Positions 1 to 5,046 of a DNA stretch of 5,046 nucleotides are shown piece after piece. Within the stretch, counting starts at the first letter, position 1. The number at the start of each line of letters is the position of its first letter. Made by a program: the position numbers and the translations under genes. Below the pieces are notes generated by a model. It worked only from the letters and a program-made list of their open reading frames with translations, made no database searches and had not been told where the DNA came from. The stretch is taken from the NCBI GenBank assembly GCA_934663655.1, contig CAKUKT010000208.1:1-5046 (forward strand), given 5' to 3'. The DNA comes from an uncultured Victivallaceae bacterium (lineage in GTDB: Bacteria > Verrucomicrobiota > Lentisphaeria > Victivallales > Victivallaceae).

Positions 1-87
1 GTCTGGTTCTGCCCGGTGCAGCCGGAGAAGAAGTGGCGCGGGCTTACGCTCTCGACGATCAACGAAAAAATCATTGGAAAAATCTGA
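1..87 (+). CDS. 3' end of an unidentified protein (partial)
   Basis: Frame 1 is open from the first base to a TGA at 85-87 and gives 28 residues beginning VWFCPVQPEKKWRG and ending in INEKIIGKI. The residues before the stop are plausible coding sequence, and the frame closes just ahead of a well-marked new gene. I do not recognise the family, and a 28-residue tail is too short to assign a function. It lies on the same strand as nadE, 66 bases upstream of its chosen start, so it could be the preceding gene of the same operon. That it is coding is inferred from frame openness at the window edge and the lack of any better explanation. Confidence 0.5.
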   Translation, partial: VWFCPVQPEKKWRGLTLSTINEKIIGKI

Positions 88-140
88 TTTTCCGTGCCGC
101 CTCCCGATATGAGGCCGGGCAGGTGTGGCAAAAGTCGATC

Positions 141-145
141 AGGAG
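141..145 (+). promoter_or_regulatory. Ribosome binding site of nadE
   Basis: AGGAG lies 8 bases before the ATG at 154. This site decides the start. The same frame is open upstream to a GTG at 94, but that codon has no Shine-Dalgarno sequence, and the 20 extra residues do not resemble the NadE N-terminus. Family similarity begins right after Met at 154 (GFYRLAAASP). Confidence 0.85.
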
Positions 146-153
146 TGTTGAAA

Positions 154-2007
154 ATGTTTGGTTTCTATCGTCTGGCTGCGGCATCGCCGGTGTTGCGGGT
201 TGCTGATGTTCAATTCAATTTGCAGCGGATGAGGGAATTGTATCGGCAGGCGGCGGAAAAAAATTGCGCGCTGGTGCTTTTCCCGGAATTGTCGCTCACC
301 AGCCGGAGTTGTGGAGATCTCTTCTTCCAGCGCCGGTTGTTGCGGATGGTGGCGGAAGCGGCGGAGGAGTTTGCATCCTCGACCGGGGAGAGCGTGGCGG
401 TATTTTCAATTCCGGCGGCGATCGGGGATCGGGTGCGGAGGTGCCGGGTGGTGGCGCAGAATGGCCGGATCGTCGGGATCTCCGCAGATGGCGTGTTGAT
501 GCCGGGGGGGCGGTGGTGCAGTGGCGGCGACGCCGAGGTGGCACCGAAATGGCATGGGCATATTGTGCTGCCGTCGTCGACGTTGTTTGACTGCGGATTT
601 GTGTTCGGGATCGAAAGCGGAGAATCGTTGCGGCGGCCGATGTCGGATGGGATTGCTCTGGCGGCCGCCGGCGCCCGGGCGCTGCTCATCCCCGCGGCGG
701 AGGCGGAACTTCCCGGGACGGCCGGGTGGCGGCGTGCGCAGCTGAGTGAGCGTTCGCTGACTTTGGCGTCGGCGCAGGTTTTTGCGGGCGCCGGGGTTGG
801 CGAATCGACGGAAAATTCGGTTTGCAGCGGGGCGCTGTTGATTGCCGACGGGGGGAGAATATCGGCGGAAAACCGGTTGTTTCAGCGTGGTGATCAGCTG
901 ATTTTTGCGGATGTGGATTTTGAACGTATCGATTTTCGTCGTCGTCAGTCGGCTGGCTTTTCCGGAATGGACGGCGGGGAGGGGCGGCTGGTTCTGGATC
1001 CGGCTCCGGAAGCTCCCGATTTCGAATATGCGTTCAATCCGGCCGCTCCGTTTGTTCCCGGAACTCCGGAGGCGCGGGTGGAGGTTGCGCGCACGACGCT
1101 GGAAATTCAGAGTGCTGCGCTGGCGAAGCGGGTCGAACATACCCGGGCCGCGCAACTGGTGCTCGGAGTTTCGGGTGGGCTGGATTCGACGCTGGCACTG
1201 CTGGTCTGCCGTCGGGTGTGTGATTTGCTGTCACAGCCGATGCAGAGGATTCTGGCGGTGACCATGCCGGGCTTCGGCACTACCGGACGAACCCGCAACA
1301 ACGCGGTTCGGCTGGCGGAATTGATTGGTGCCCAGGTGCGGGAGATCGACATCACCGCTGCCTGTCGTCGCCACTTCGCCGATATCGGACACGATCCGGA
1401 ACAAATCGATGCGGTTTTTGAAAACACCCAGGCCCGGGAACGCACCCAGATACTAATGGATATCGCCAACGGCTGCGGGGGTCTGGTGGTCGGAACCGGG
1501 GATCTTTCGGAACTGGCGCTCGGCTGGTGTACCTTCAACGGCGATCAGATGGCGATGTATTCGGTAAACGCTTCGGTACCCAAGACCCTGATTCCGGTAA
1601 TTCTGGAGGCGGAAGCGGTTCGGCTGGGTGGTGAGGCGGCCGGGATTCTGCGGGACGTGATCGCCACGCCGGTAAGCCCGGAACTGGTACCGCCGAGTGC
1701 GAACGGATCGAGCGGTCATGAGACGGAGAAACTGCTCGGCCCGTATGAACTTCATGACTTCTTCCTCTTTCATACGCTTACCGGTGGAGCGGAACCGGAA
1801 AAGGTGCTGGCGTTGGCGGAGGCGGCTTTTGCCGGTGCGTACTCTCCGGCGGAGATCTCGCGTTGTCTGGAATTGTTTCTGCGACGTTTCTTTTCGCAGC
1901 AGTTCAAGCGGGGGGTTTCTCCCGACGCGCCGATGACCGGGGCGATAACATTTTCACCGAATGTCGGTTTCCGCATGCCGGCCGACGCGGTCGGCTGGGG
2001 AATTTGA
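154..2007 (+). CDS. nadE: NAD+ synthetase, two-domain glutamine-dependent type, with a degenerate glutaminase domain
   Basis: This is a 617-residue protein, slightly shorter than the usual roughly 640-680 of the long NadE family. It catalyses the last step of NAD+ synthesis in the cytoplasm: deamido-NAD+ is adenylylated with ATP and then amidated. Residues 1-285 form the nitrilase-like glutaminase domain and about 300-617 the ATP-pyrophosphatase (PP-loop) synthetase domain. Synthetase hallmarks are intact: SGGLDS at 340-345, MPGFGTTGRT at 371-380, NTQARERTQI at 424-433, GTGDLSELALGW at 447-458, NASVPKTL at 472-479, GPYELHDFF at 529-537 and RRFFSQQFKR at 577-586. The glutaminase domain keeps the acid Glu45 (FPELSL), but the Lys of the family PK-YLP motif aligns with Asp112, and the Cys of the family GVEICED motif is Gly156 (GIESGES). 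Ammonia is therefore probably free or delivered from elsewhere; that is inference. The synthetase assignment is firm. The start is set by the AGGAG at 141-145. It ends 8 bases before cutC. Confidence 0.95.
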   Translation: MFGFYRLAAASPVLRVADVQFNLQRMRELYRQAAEKNCALVLFPELSLTSRSCGDLFFQRRLLRMVAEAAEEFASSTGESVAVFSIPAAIGDRVRRCRVVAQNGRIVGISADGVLMPGGRWCSGGDAEVAPKWHGHIVLPSSTLFDCGFVFGIESGESLRRPMSDGIALAAAGARALLIPAAEAELPGTAGWRRAQLSERSLTLASAQVFAGAGVGESTENSVCSGALLIADGGRISAENRLFQRGDQLIFADVDFERIDFRRRQSAGFSGMDGGEGRLVLDPAPEAPDFEYAFNPAAPFVPGTPEARVEVARTTLEIQSAALAKRVEHTRAAQLVLGVSGGLDSTLALLVCRRVCDLLSQPMQRILAVTMPGFGTTGRTRNNAVRLAELIGAQVREIDITAACRRHFADIGHDPEQIDAVFENTQARERTQILMDIANGCGGLVVGTGDLSELALGWCTFNGDQMAMYSVNASVPKTLIPVILEAEAVRLGGEAAGILRDVIATPVSPELVPPSANGSSGHETEKLLGPYELHDFFLFHTLTGGAEPEKVLALAEAAFAGAYSPAEISRCLELFLRRFFSQQFKRGVSPDAPMTGAITFSPNVGFRMPADAVGWGI

Positions 2008-2010
2008 GGG
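2006..2010 (+). promoter_or_regulatory. Shine-Dalgarno-like site of cutC overlapping the nadE stop
   Basis: GAGGG begins inside the nadE TGA (2005-2007) and lies 5 bases before the cutC ATG at 2016. Overlap of the site with the upstream stop codon is typical of translationally coupled operon genes. The coupling is inferred. This site supports ATG 2016 over in-frame starts further upstream, which would lie inside nadE. Confidence 0.6.
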
Positions 2011-2015
2011 TCGAT

Positions 2016-2798
2016 ATGGAACACTATTGTCTTGAAGTCGGCGCCCGGACGCCGGAAGATGTCGGCGCCGCCGGTCGCGGCGGTGCCGACCGGGTGGAAC
2101 TCTATGCCAGCCCGCTGGAGGGAGCGCTGACACCATCGGTCGGTTTTGTCGCCACGGCGGCGGAACTTAAGCGGCAGGAAGAACTTACGCTGGAACTGGT
2201 GGCGATGATTCGGCCGCGCGCCGGCGATATGCTCTACACCGATCTGGAGTTTGCGGCGATGGAACGCGATGCGGAGACGCTGCGCGCCGCCGGCGCCGAC
2301 GGGATCATGTGCGGCATATTGACGCCCGACGGCGATCTGGACATGGCGCGGATGCGTCGGATCATCGCTGCCGGCGGGGGAGGTACCTTCACATTGCACC
2401 GGGCGTTTGATGGAGTCCGCAGTCAGGAGGAGACGCTGGAGCAGGCGGTTGAACTTGGTATCGACCGGATTCTGACCTATGGTTACACTCCGGACGGGAA
2501 GATCGATCGAGACCGTCTGGAGAAGCTCGCCGACCTGGCGGCGGGCCGGATCCGGATCATGGTGGCGCTCGGCGATGGATTCCGGGATTCCGAACTTGCG
2601 TCGTTAACGCTCGCTTCGGCTTCACATGACATCCATATCGTCAACAATTACCGCAAGGTGCAGAGTCGGATGCGATTTGTTCCCGGCGGCGAGGTCGCCG
2701 GGGATGACCACCTGCATCGCGACTTCACGATGATCGAGCGACTGGATGAAGATGTTGTACGCGGTCAGCGGCGGATTCTCGATTCGCTGCCGCGCTGA
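2016..2798 (+). CDS. cutC: CutC-family TIM-barrel protein
   Basis: The 260-residue protein is close to the E. coli CutC length of 248. It matches the family along its length: GGADRVELY at 22-30, EGALTPS at 35-41, IRPRAGD at 65-71, YTDLEFAAM at 74-82, DMARMRRI at 109-116, HRAFD at 128-132 and AVELGIDRILT at 144-154. The fold is a cytoplasmic TIM barrel. CutC was named for copper tolerance, but in E. coli the phenotype was later attributed to the small RNA MicL encoded in the same locus, so the protein's reaction is unknown. Here the family Cys in VELC is Tyr30, the Cys after LEI is Gly9, and only Cys5 and Cys99 remain. The C-terminal barrel loops also diverge (TYG for TSG, VALGDGF for the family AGAGV, HIVN for HSS). 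The in-frame region upstream of ATG 2016 overlaps nadE and has no CutC similarity. Family membership is clear, but function is not. Confidence 0.9.
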   Translation: MEHYCLEVGARTPEDVGAAGRGGADRVELYASPLEGALTPSVGFVATAAELKRQEELTLELVAMIRPRAGDMLYTDLEFAAMERDAETLRAAGADGIMCGILTPDGDLDMARMRRIIAAGGGGTFTLHRAFDGVRSQEETLEQAVELGIDRILTYGYTPDGKIDRDRLEKLADLAAGRIRIMVALGDGFRDSELASLTLASASHDIHIVNNYRKVQSRMRFVPGGEVAGDDHLHRDFTMIERLDEDVVRGQRRILDSLPR

Positions 2799-2837
2799 TT
2801 TAAGAGATGAAACTTTTTCCCGGGGAAGCAGATTGCC

Positions 2838-3608
2838 ATGATCTCCAGACAGCAACTGAAAAATGAATTGTGTGCGCTCGGTCTCAAAAGCGGAATGAAT
2901 CTTTTGATGCATTCCGCGCTGAGGCGGGTCGGTCCGGTTGAGGGCGGTGCAGATGGAATTATCGACACCCTGCTGGAGATTCTCGGGCCGGATGGCACAT
3001 TGATCATGTCCACGGTATCCGGCAACGTCAATCCGGAACAACCGGTTTTCGACGTCCGCCACACACCTTCGACGGTGGGAATGCTCTCCAATGTGTTTCG
3101 TCAGCGGCCAGGGGTGATCCGTAGTCTGCATCCGGTGCACTCGGTGGCGGCGTACGGTCCGCGGGCGGAGTTTTTCACTTCCGGTCACCTGGAGGTCAAT
3201 ACGCCGTGGTCGCCGGGTTCTCCTTACGGCAAGTTGATGCGCAACGGCGGTTACATTCTCTTTTTCGGGACCAATTTTACCTGCAACACCTGCATGCATG
3301 CGCTGGAAATTGAAGCCCGCGTGCCCGGGCTGCATACCCGGGAAACCCAGAAGCTTTACATCTGCGACTACGAAGGACGCTGGCACGAGATCGAACATCA
3401 TTGGCATGCTCCGAAACGCGATTATTTTGTGGATATGGAGCATCTCGTCGCCGCCGCCGGCGGGCTGCGCTACGGGGTGGTCGGGAACAGCATCTCCCGG
3501 CTCGCGGATGCGGAGATTCTGCGCCGGGTTGTGCTTCCGATCTATCAGAAAACGCCGCATCTGGCGATCAAACGGCTGTCGGACAACGACTTCATCTGGG
3601 AACCGTAA
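2838..3608 (+). CDS. AAC(3)-family (Antibiotic_NAT) acetyl-CoA-dependent N-acetyltransferase
   Basis: The 256-residue protein falls in the usual 250-290 range. It carries the family landmarks in order: LGLKSGMNLLMHSALRRVG at 14-32, GGADGIIDTLLEILGPDGTLIM at 36-57, the RPGVIRSLHPVHSVAAYGP block at 90-108, NTPWSPGSPYGKL at 121-133, and a degenerate NTSxH motif as NTCMH at 150-154 followed by Glu157. His154 is the likely catalytic base by family analogy. The family uses acetyl-CoA to acetylate amines, including the 3-amino group of aminoglycosides, but many chromosomal members have no known substrate. Nothing here shows antibiotic resistance: the gene sits in a housekeeping neighbourhood with no mobile element. 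The ribosome site is weak (GGGGAAG at 2822-2828, 9 bases before the ATG). It follows cutC by 39 bases and is the last gene before the terminators. The fold assignment is secure and the substrate unknown. Confidence 0.88.
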   Translation: MISRQQLKNELCALGLKSGMNLLMHSALRRVGPVEGGADGIIDTLLEILGPDGTLIMSTVSGNVNPEQPVFDVRHTPSTVGMLSNVFRQRPGVIRSLHPVHSVAAYGPRAEFFTSGHLEVNTPWSPGSPYGKLMRNGGYILFFGTNFTCNTCMHALEIEARVPGLHTRETQKLYICDYEGRWHEIEHHWHAPKRDYFVDMEHLVAAAGGLRYGVVGNSISRLADAEILRRVVLPIYQKTPHLAIKRLSDNDFIWEP

Positions 3609-3664
3609 GGCTGATCGCACTGCCGCCGATATGAATCGACAGGCAGGGAGGCTTGAGCGCGCAA

Positions 3665-3687
3665 CCGGCATGGCGGCCGGGGTTTTT
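3665..3687 (+). terminator. Possible weak intrinsic terminator after the acetyltransferase gene
   Basis: CCGGC at 3665-3669 pairs with GCCGG at 3676-3680 across a six-base loop. Two G residues and a run of five T (3683-3687) follow. The stem is short (5 bp) and the T run is offset, so on its own this is a modest terminator. It lies 56 bases past the acetyltransferase stop and just before a stronger terminator, so it may act as the first of a tandem pair. Confidence 0.4.
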
Positions 3688-3689
3688 CT

Positions 3690-3749
3690 GCGTTTTTCCG
3701 GTTTAGTTGAGGGGATGAACTGCTCCTGAAACCGGAGAAGCGCTTTTTT
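3690..3749 (+). terminator. Strong intrinsic terminator ending the nadE-cutC-acetyltransferase unit
   Basis: The left arm 3690-3704 (GCGTTTTTCCGGTTT) pairs with the right arm 3729-3743 (AAACCGGAGAAGCGC) over 15 positions, with two G-U wobbles and no mismatch. Six T residues (3744-3749) follow immediately. The 24-base apical region can form a second short helix, AGGGG 3710-3714 with CTCCT 3723-3727. The placement between the acetyltransferase and yebC and the T run on the + strand fit Rho-independent termination of rightward transcription. No A run precedes the left arm, so there is no sign of bidirectional use. Confidence 0.85.
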
Positions 3750-3771
3750 ATGGTGGGATTGTTGTCACAGC

Positions 3772-3800
3772 TTGATTTTCGGCGGGGTTCGCGCTAAATT
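3772..3800 (+). promoter_or_regulatory. Candidate sigma-70-type promoter for yebC-pgi
   Basis: TTGATT at 3772-3777 could be a -35 box. After 17 bases comes TAAATT at 3795-3800, a possible -10 box; each matches four of six consensus bases. The region from 3795 to 3809 is strikingly A+T-rich in an otherwise G+C-rich window, and it sits just past the terminator and about 40 bases before yebC. The exact boxes are uncertain: TATAAA at 3802-3807 is a closer -10 match but has no -35 partner at normal spacing. Confidence 0.5.
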
Positions 3801-3828
3801 ATATAAATACAGATTTAACCATTTTCCC

Positions 3829-3834
3829 AGGAGA
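3829..3834 (+). promoter_or_regulatory. Ribosome binding site of yebC
   Basis: AGGAGA lies 5 bases before the ATG at 3840. It is the strongest Shine-Dalgarno match in the window and fixes the start, which also matches the conserved YebC N-terminus MSGHSKWANIKHKK. Confidence 0.85.
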
Positions 3835-3839
3835 AGAAA

Positions 3840-4592
3840 ATGTCCGGACACAGCAAATGGGCCAATATCAAGCATAAGAAGGAAGCCGCCGATAAAGTTA
3901 AGGGGAAGGCTTTCTCCCGTATCGCCAAGGAGATCATGGTTGCCGCGAAGATGGGCGGTCCGGATCCCGGTGCGAACCCGCGTCTTCGCGCGGCGCTGAC
4001 CAGTGCCAAAGCGGTCAACATGCCCAACGCGAACATCGACCGGGCGATTAAGAAGGGGGTCGGCGAACTCGGTGACGTCGTCTTCGAGGAGATCGTTTAT
4101 GAGGGGTATGCCGCGGGCGGAGTGGCGGTGATTGTCGACTGTCTGACCGACAACCGCAACCGTTCGATCAGCGAAGTGCGGATGGTATTTGACCGCAACG
4201 GCGGCAACATGGCCGGTTCGGGTGCGGTTTCCCGGATATTCCGCCGTCAGGCTCATTTCGTGATTTCCGGTGAATGGGCTGACGAGGACAAGCTCATGGA
4301 TGTCGTGCTCGACGCCGGAGCAAGTGATCTTCAGGTTGAGGACGGTATCGCTGAAGTCTGGGCTGAACCTGAAGATTTTGAAGCTTTGGCGAAGGTTTTT
4401 GAGGAGAAGGGTATTCCGACCGACGAGGCCGAAGTGGTCCGCAAGCCGGATATGACCGTTGCGATCACTGATCCCAAGGTCGCGGCTCAGGTGCTGCGGC
4501 TGGTCGAACGTATGGAAGAACTTGACGATGTTCAGATGGTGACGGCGAATTACGAGATTGATGATTCGATCGCCGACCAACTCGAAGATTGA
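3840..4592 (+). CDS. yebC: YebC/TACO1-family protein
   Basis: The 250-residue protein matches E. coli YebC (246) in length and sequence. The signature N-terminus GHSKWANIKHKK spans 3-14, followed by KGKAFSRIAKEIMVAAKMGG at 21-40, DPGANPRLRAA at 42-52, NMPNANIDRAIKKG at 60-73, IVYEGYAAGG at 85-94 and LTDNRNRSISEVR at 102-114. An acidic C-terminal part ends in DQLED. Many databases call the family a transcriptional regulator. The mitochondrial relative TACO1 activates translation, and recent work links bacterial YebC proteins to relieving ribosome stalling at proline stretches, so a cytoplasmic translation role is more likely than DNA-bound regulation. The gene opens a new transcription unit with its own promoter candidate and a strong ribosome site, and pgi follows 16 bases later. 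In E. coli the neighbour is ruvC, but no ruv gene is visible here. Confidence 0.95.
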   Translation: MSGHSKWANIKHKKEAADKVKGKAFSRIAKEIMVAAKMGGPDPGANPRLRAALTSAKAVNMPNANIDRAIKKGVGELGDVVFEEIVYEGYAAGGVAVIVDCLTDNRNRSISEVRMVFDRNGGNMAGSGAVSRIFRRQAHFVISGEWADEDKLMDVVLDAGASDLQVEDGIAEVWAEPEDFEALAKVFEEKGIPTDEAEVVRKPDMTVAITDPKVAAQVLRLVERMEELDDVQMVTANYEIDDSIADQLED

Positions 4593-4608
4593 TTTCCGGA
4601 GAGAGAAA

Positions 4609-5046
4609 ATGTCTGACTGGATCGCACGCAATGCCGAATACACCCTGACCGACGGCGCAAGCGGTTTTTCGCTTGATTTCGCGGGGATGAAATTTACGGC
4701 GGCGGAGATCGACGCGATGGCGCCGCTGTTTGAGCGCGCCGGGCGCGGTATCGCCGATATCGAGGCCGGGAAGATCAAGAATCCCGACGAAAAACGCAAA
4801 GTTACACACTTTACCGATCGGGCGGTTTACGCCGGCGGCGCGTTGTTTGCCGAGGTTGAGAAGTTCGCCGATGAGGTGAGGAGCGGCAAGATCTGCGCTC
4901 CCGACGGCGGAAAATTTGAAGCGCTGGTGGTCAATGGCATCGGAGGTTCGGCGCTCGGGCCGCAGCTGATGCAGTTTGCGATCAACGGTCCGTACTGGAA
5001 TGAACGTGACGCGGCGGCGCGCGGGGGAAATCTCAAGCTCTACTTC
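4609..5046 (+). CDS. pgi: Glucose-6-phosphate isomerase, N-terminal part (cut by window end)
   Basis: The first 146 codons are present, and the frame is still open at the last base. PGI interconverts glucose 6-phosphate and fructose 6-phosphate in glycolysis and gluconeogenesis in the cytoplasm. The key evidence is GIGGSALGPQL at 110-120, the phosphosugar-binding (SIS) glycine-rich loop of PGI, preceded by KNPDEKRKVTHFTDR at 57-71, which corresponds to the region ahead of the first SIS domain. The remaining SIS domain and catalytic Glu, His and Lys residues lie beyond the window. GGAG at 4598-4601, 7 bases before the ATG, supports the start. The 16-base gap from yebC suggests co-transcription. 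The segment resembles the longer PGI type rather than the E. coli enzyme; that comparison is from memory. Confidence 0.88.
   Translation, partial: MSDWIARNAEYTLTDGASGFSLDFAGMKFTAAEIDAMAPLFERAGRGIADIEAGKIKNPDEKRKVTHFTDRAVYAGGALFAEVEKFADEVRSGKICAPDGGKFEALVVNGIGGSALGPQLMQFAINGPYWNERDAAARGGNLKLYF

Noticed and set aside
76..115. Small hairpins between the first gene and nadE: GGAAAA/TTTTCC at 76-93 and GCCTC/GAGGC at 99-115
   Set aside because: The stems are only 5-6 bp, and no T run follows either one. They are too weak to call a terminator or riboswitch. I also saw no convincing promoter boxes in this gap.
94..153. GTG at 94 as an earlier start for nadE
   Set aside because: There is no Shine-Dalgarno sequence, the added 20 residues do not resemble NadE, and ATG 154 has AGGAG at ideal spacing.
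504..510. Run of seven G in nadE as a phase-variation tract or indel error
   Set aside because: The reading frame stays NadE-like on both sides, and neighbouring frames do not restore the lost glutaminase motifs, so there is no evidence of slippage.
2838..3608. Acquired aminoglycoside-resistance gene
   Set aside because: The family match is real, but base composition resembles the neighbours, no mobile element or integron site is present, and many chromosomal members are not resistance enzymes.
2622..3671. A 349-codon open frame on the minus strand opposite cutC and the acetyltransferase
   Set aside because: It is antisense to two clearly conserved genes, has no recognisable domain and no fitting operon context. 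Long antisense frames are expected from codon bias in G+C-rich DNA.
3765..4799. A 344-codon open frame on the minus strand opposite yebC and pgi
   Set aside because: It is a mirror of two well-supported genes, its translation resembles no family I know, and it runs across the yebC promoter region and terminal spacers.

Overview
The window is a G+C-rich bacterial chromosomal segment with every supported gene on the + strand. It looks like ordinary housekeeping DNA. I see no phage, transposon, CRISPR, tRNA or rRNA signal. Gene content and protein style (long NAD synthetase, full-length YebC, a PGI of the NPDEKR/GIGGSALGP type) suggest a Gram-negative-type lineage, possibly the Planctomycetota-Verrucomicrobiota-Lentisphaerota group. 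That assignment rests on remembered protein similarity only and is tentative.

Layout. Bases 1-87 are the last 28 codons of an unidentified gene. A 66-base gap follows, and then a close-packed group: a two-domain NAD+ synthetase (nadE, 154-2007), a CutC-family TIM-barrel protein (2016-2798, 8 bases after nadE), and an AAC(3)-family acyl-CoA N-acetyltransferase (2838-3608, 39 bases after cutC). A 231-base gap (3609-3839) holds a weak terminator-like hairpin, a strong intrinsic terminator and a plausible promoter, so it separates two transcription units. The second unit has yebC (3840-4592) and, 16 bases on, glucose-6-phosphate isomerase (pgi, from 4609, cut by the window end).

How the genes relate. 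NadE makes NAD+, YebC belongs to a family acting in translation or gene expression, and PGI is a glycolytic enzyme. No single pathway links all of them. Shared transcription of nadE, cutC and the acetyltransferase is inferred from spacing.

Most notable observation. The N-terminal glutaminase (nitrilase-fold) domain of NadE appears catalytically dead. The nucleophilic Cys is Gly156 and the catalytic Lys aligns with Asp112, while the acid Glu45 and the whole C-terminal ATP-pyrophosphatase domain are kept. Codon-level reading in all three frames shows no frameshift that would restore the missing residues. A lesser point is that CutC lacks the cysteines usually linked to copper binding, so its name should not be read as a function. 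I found no wholly new system.
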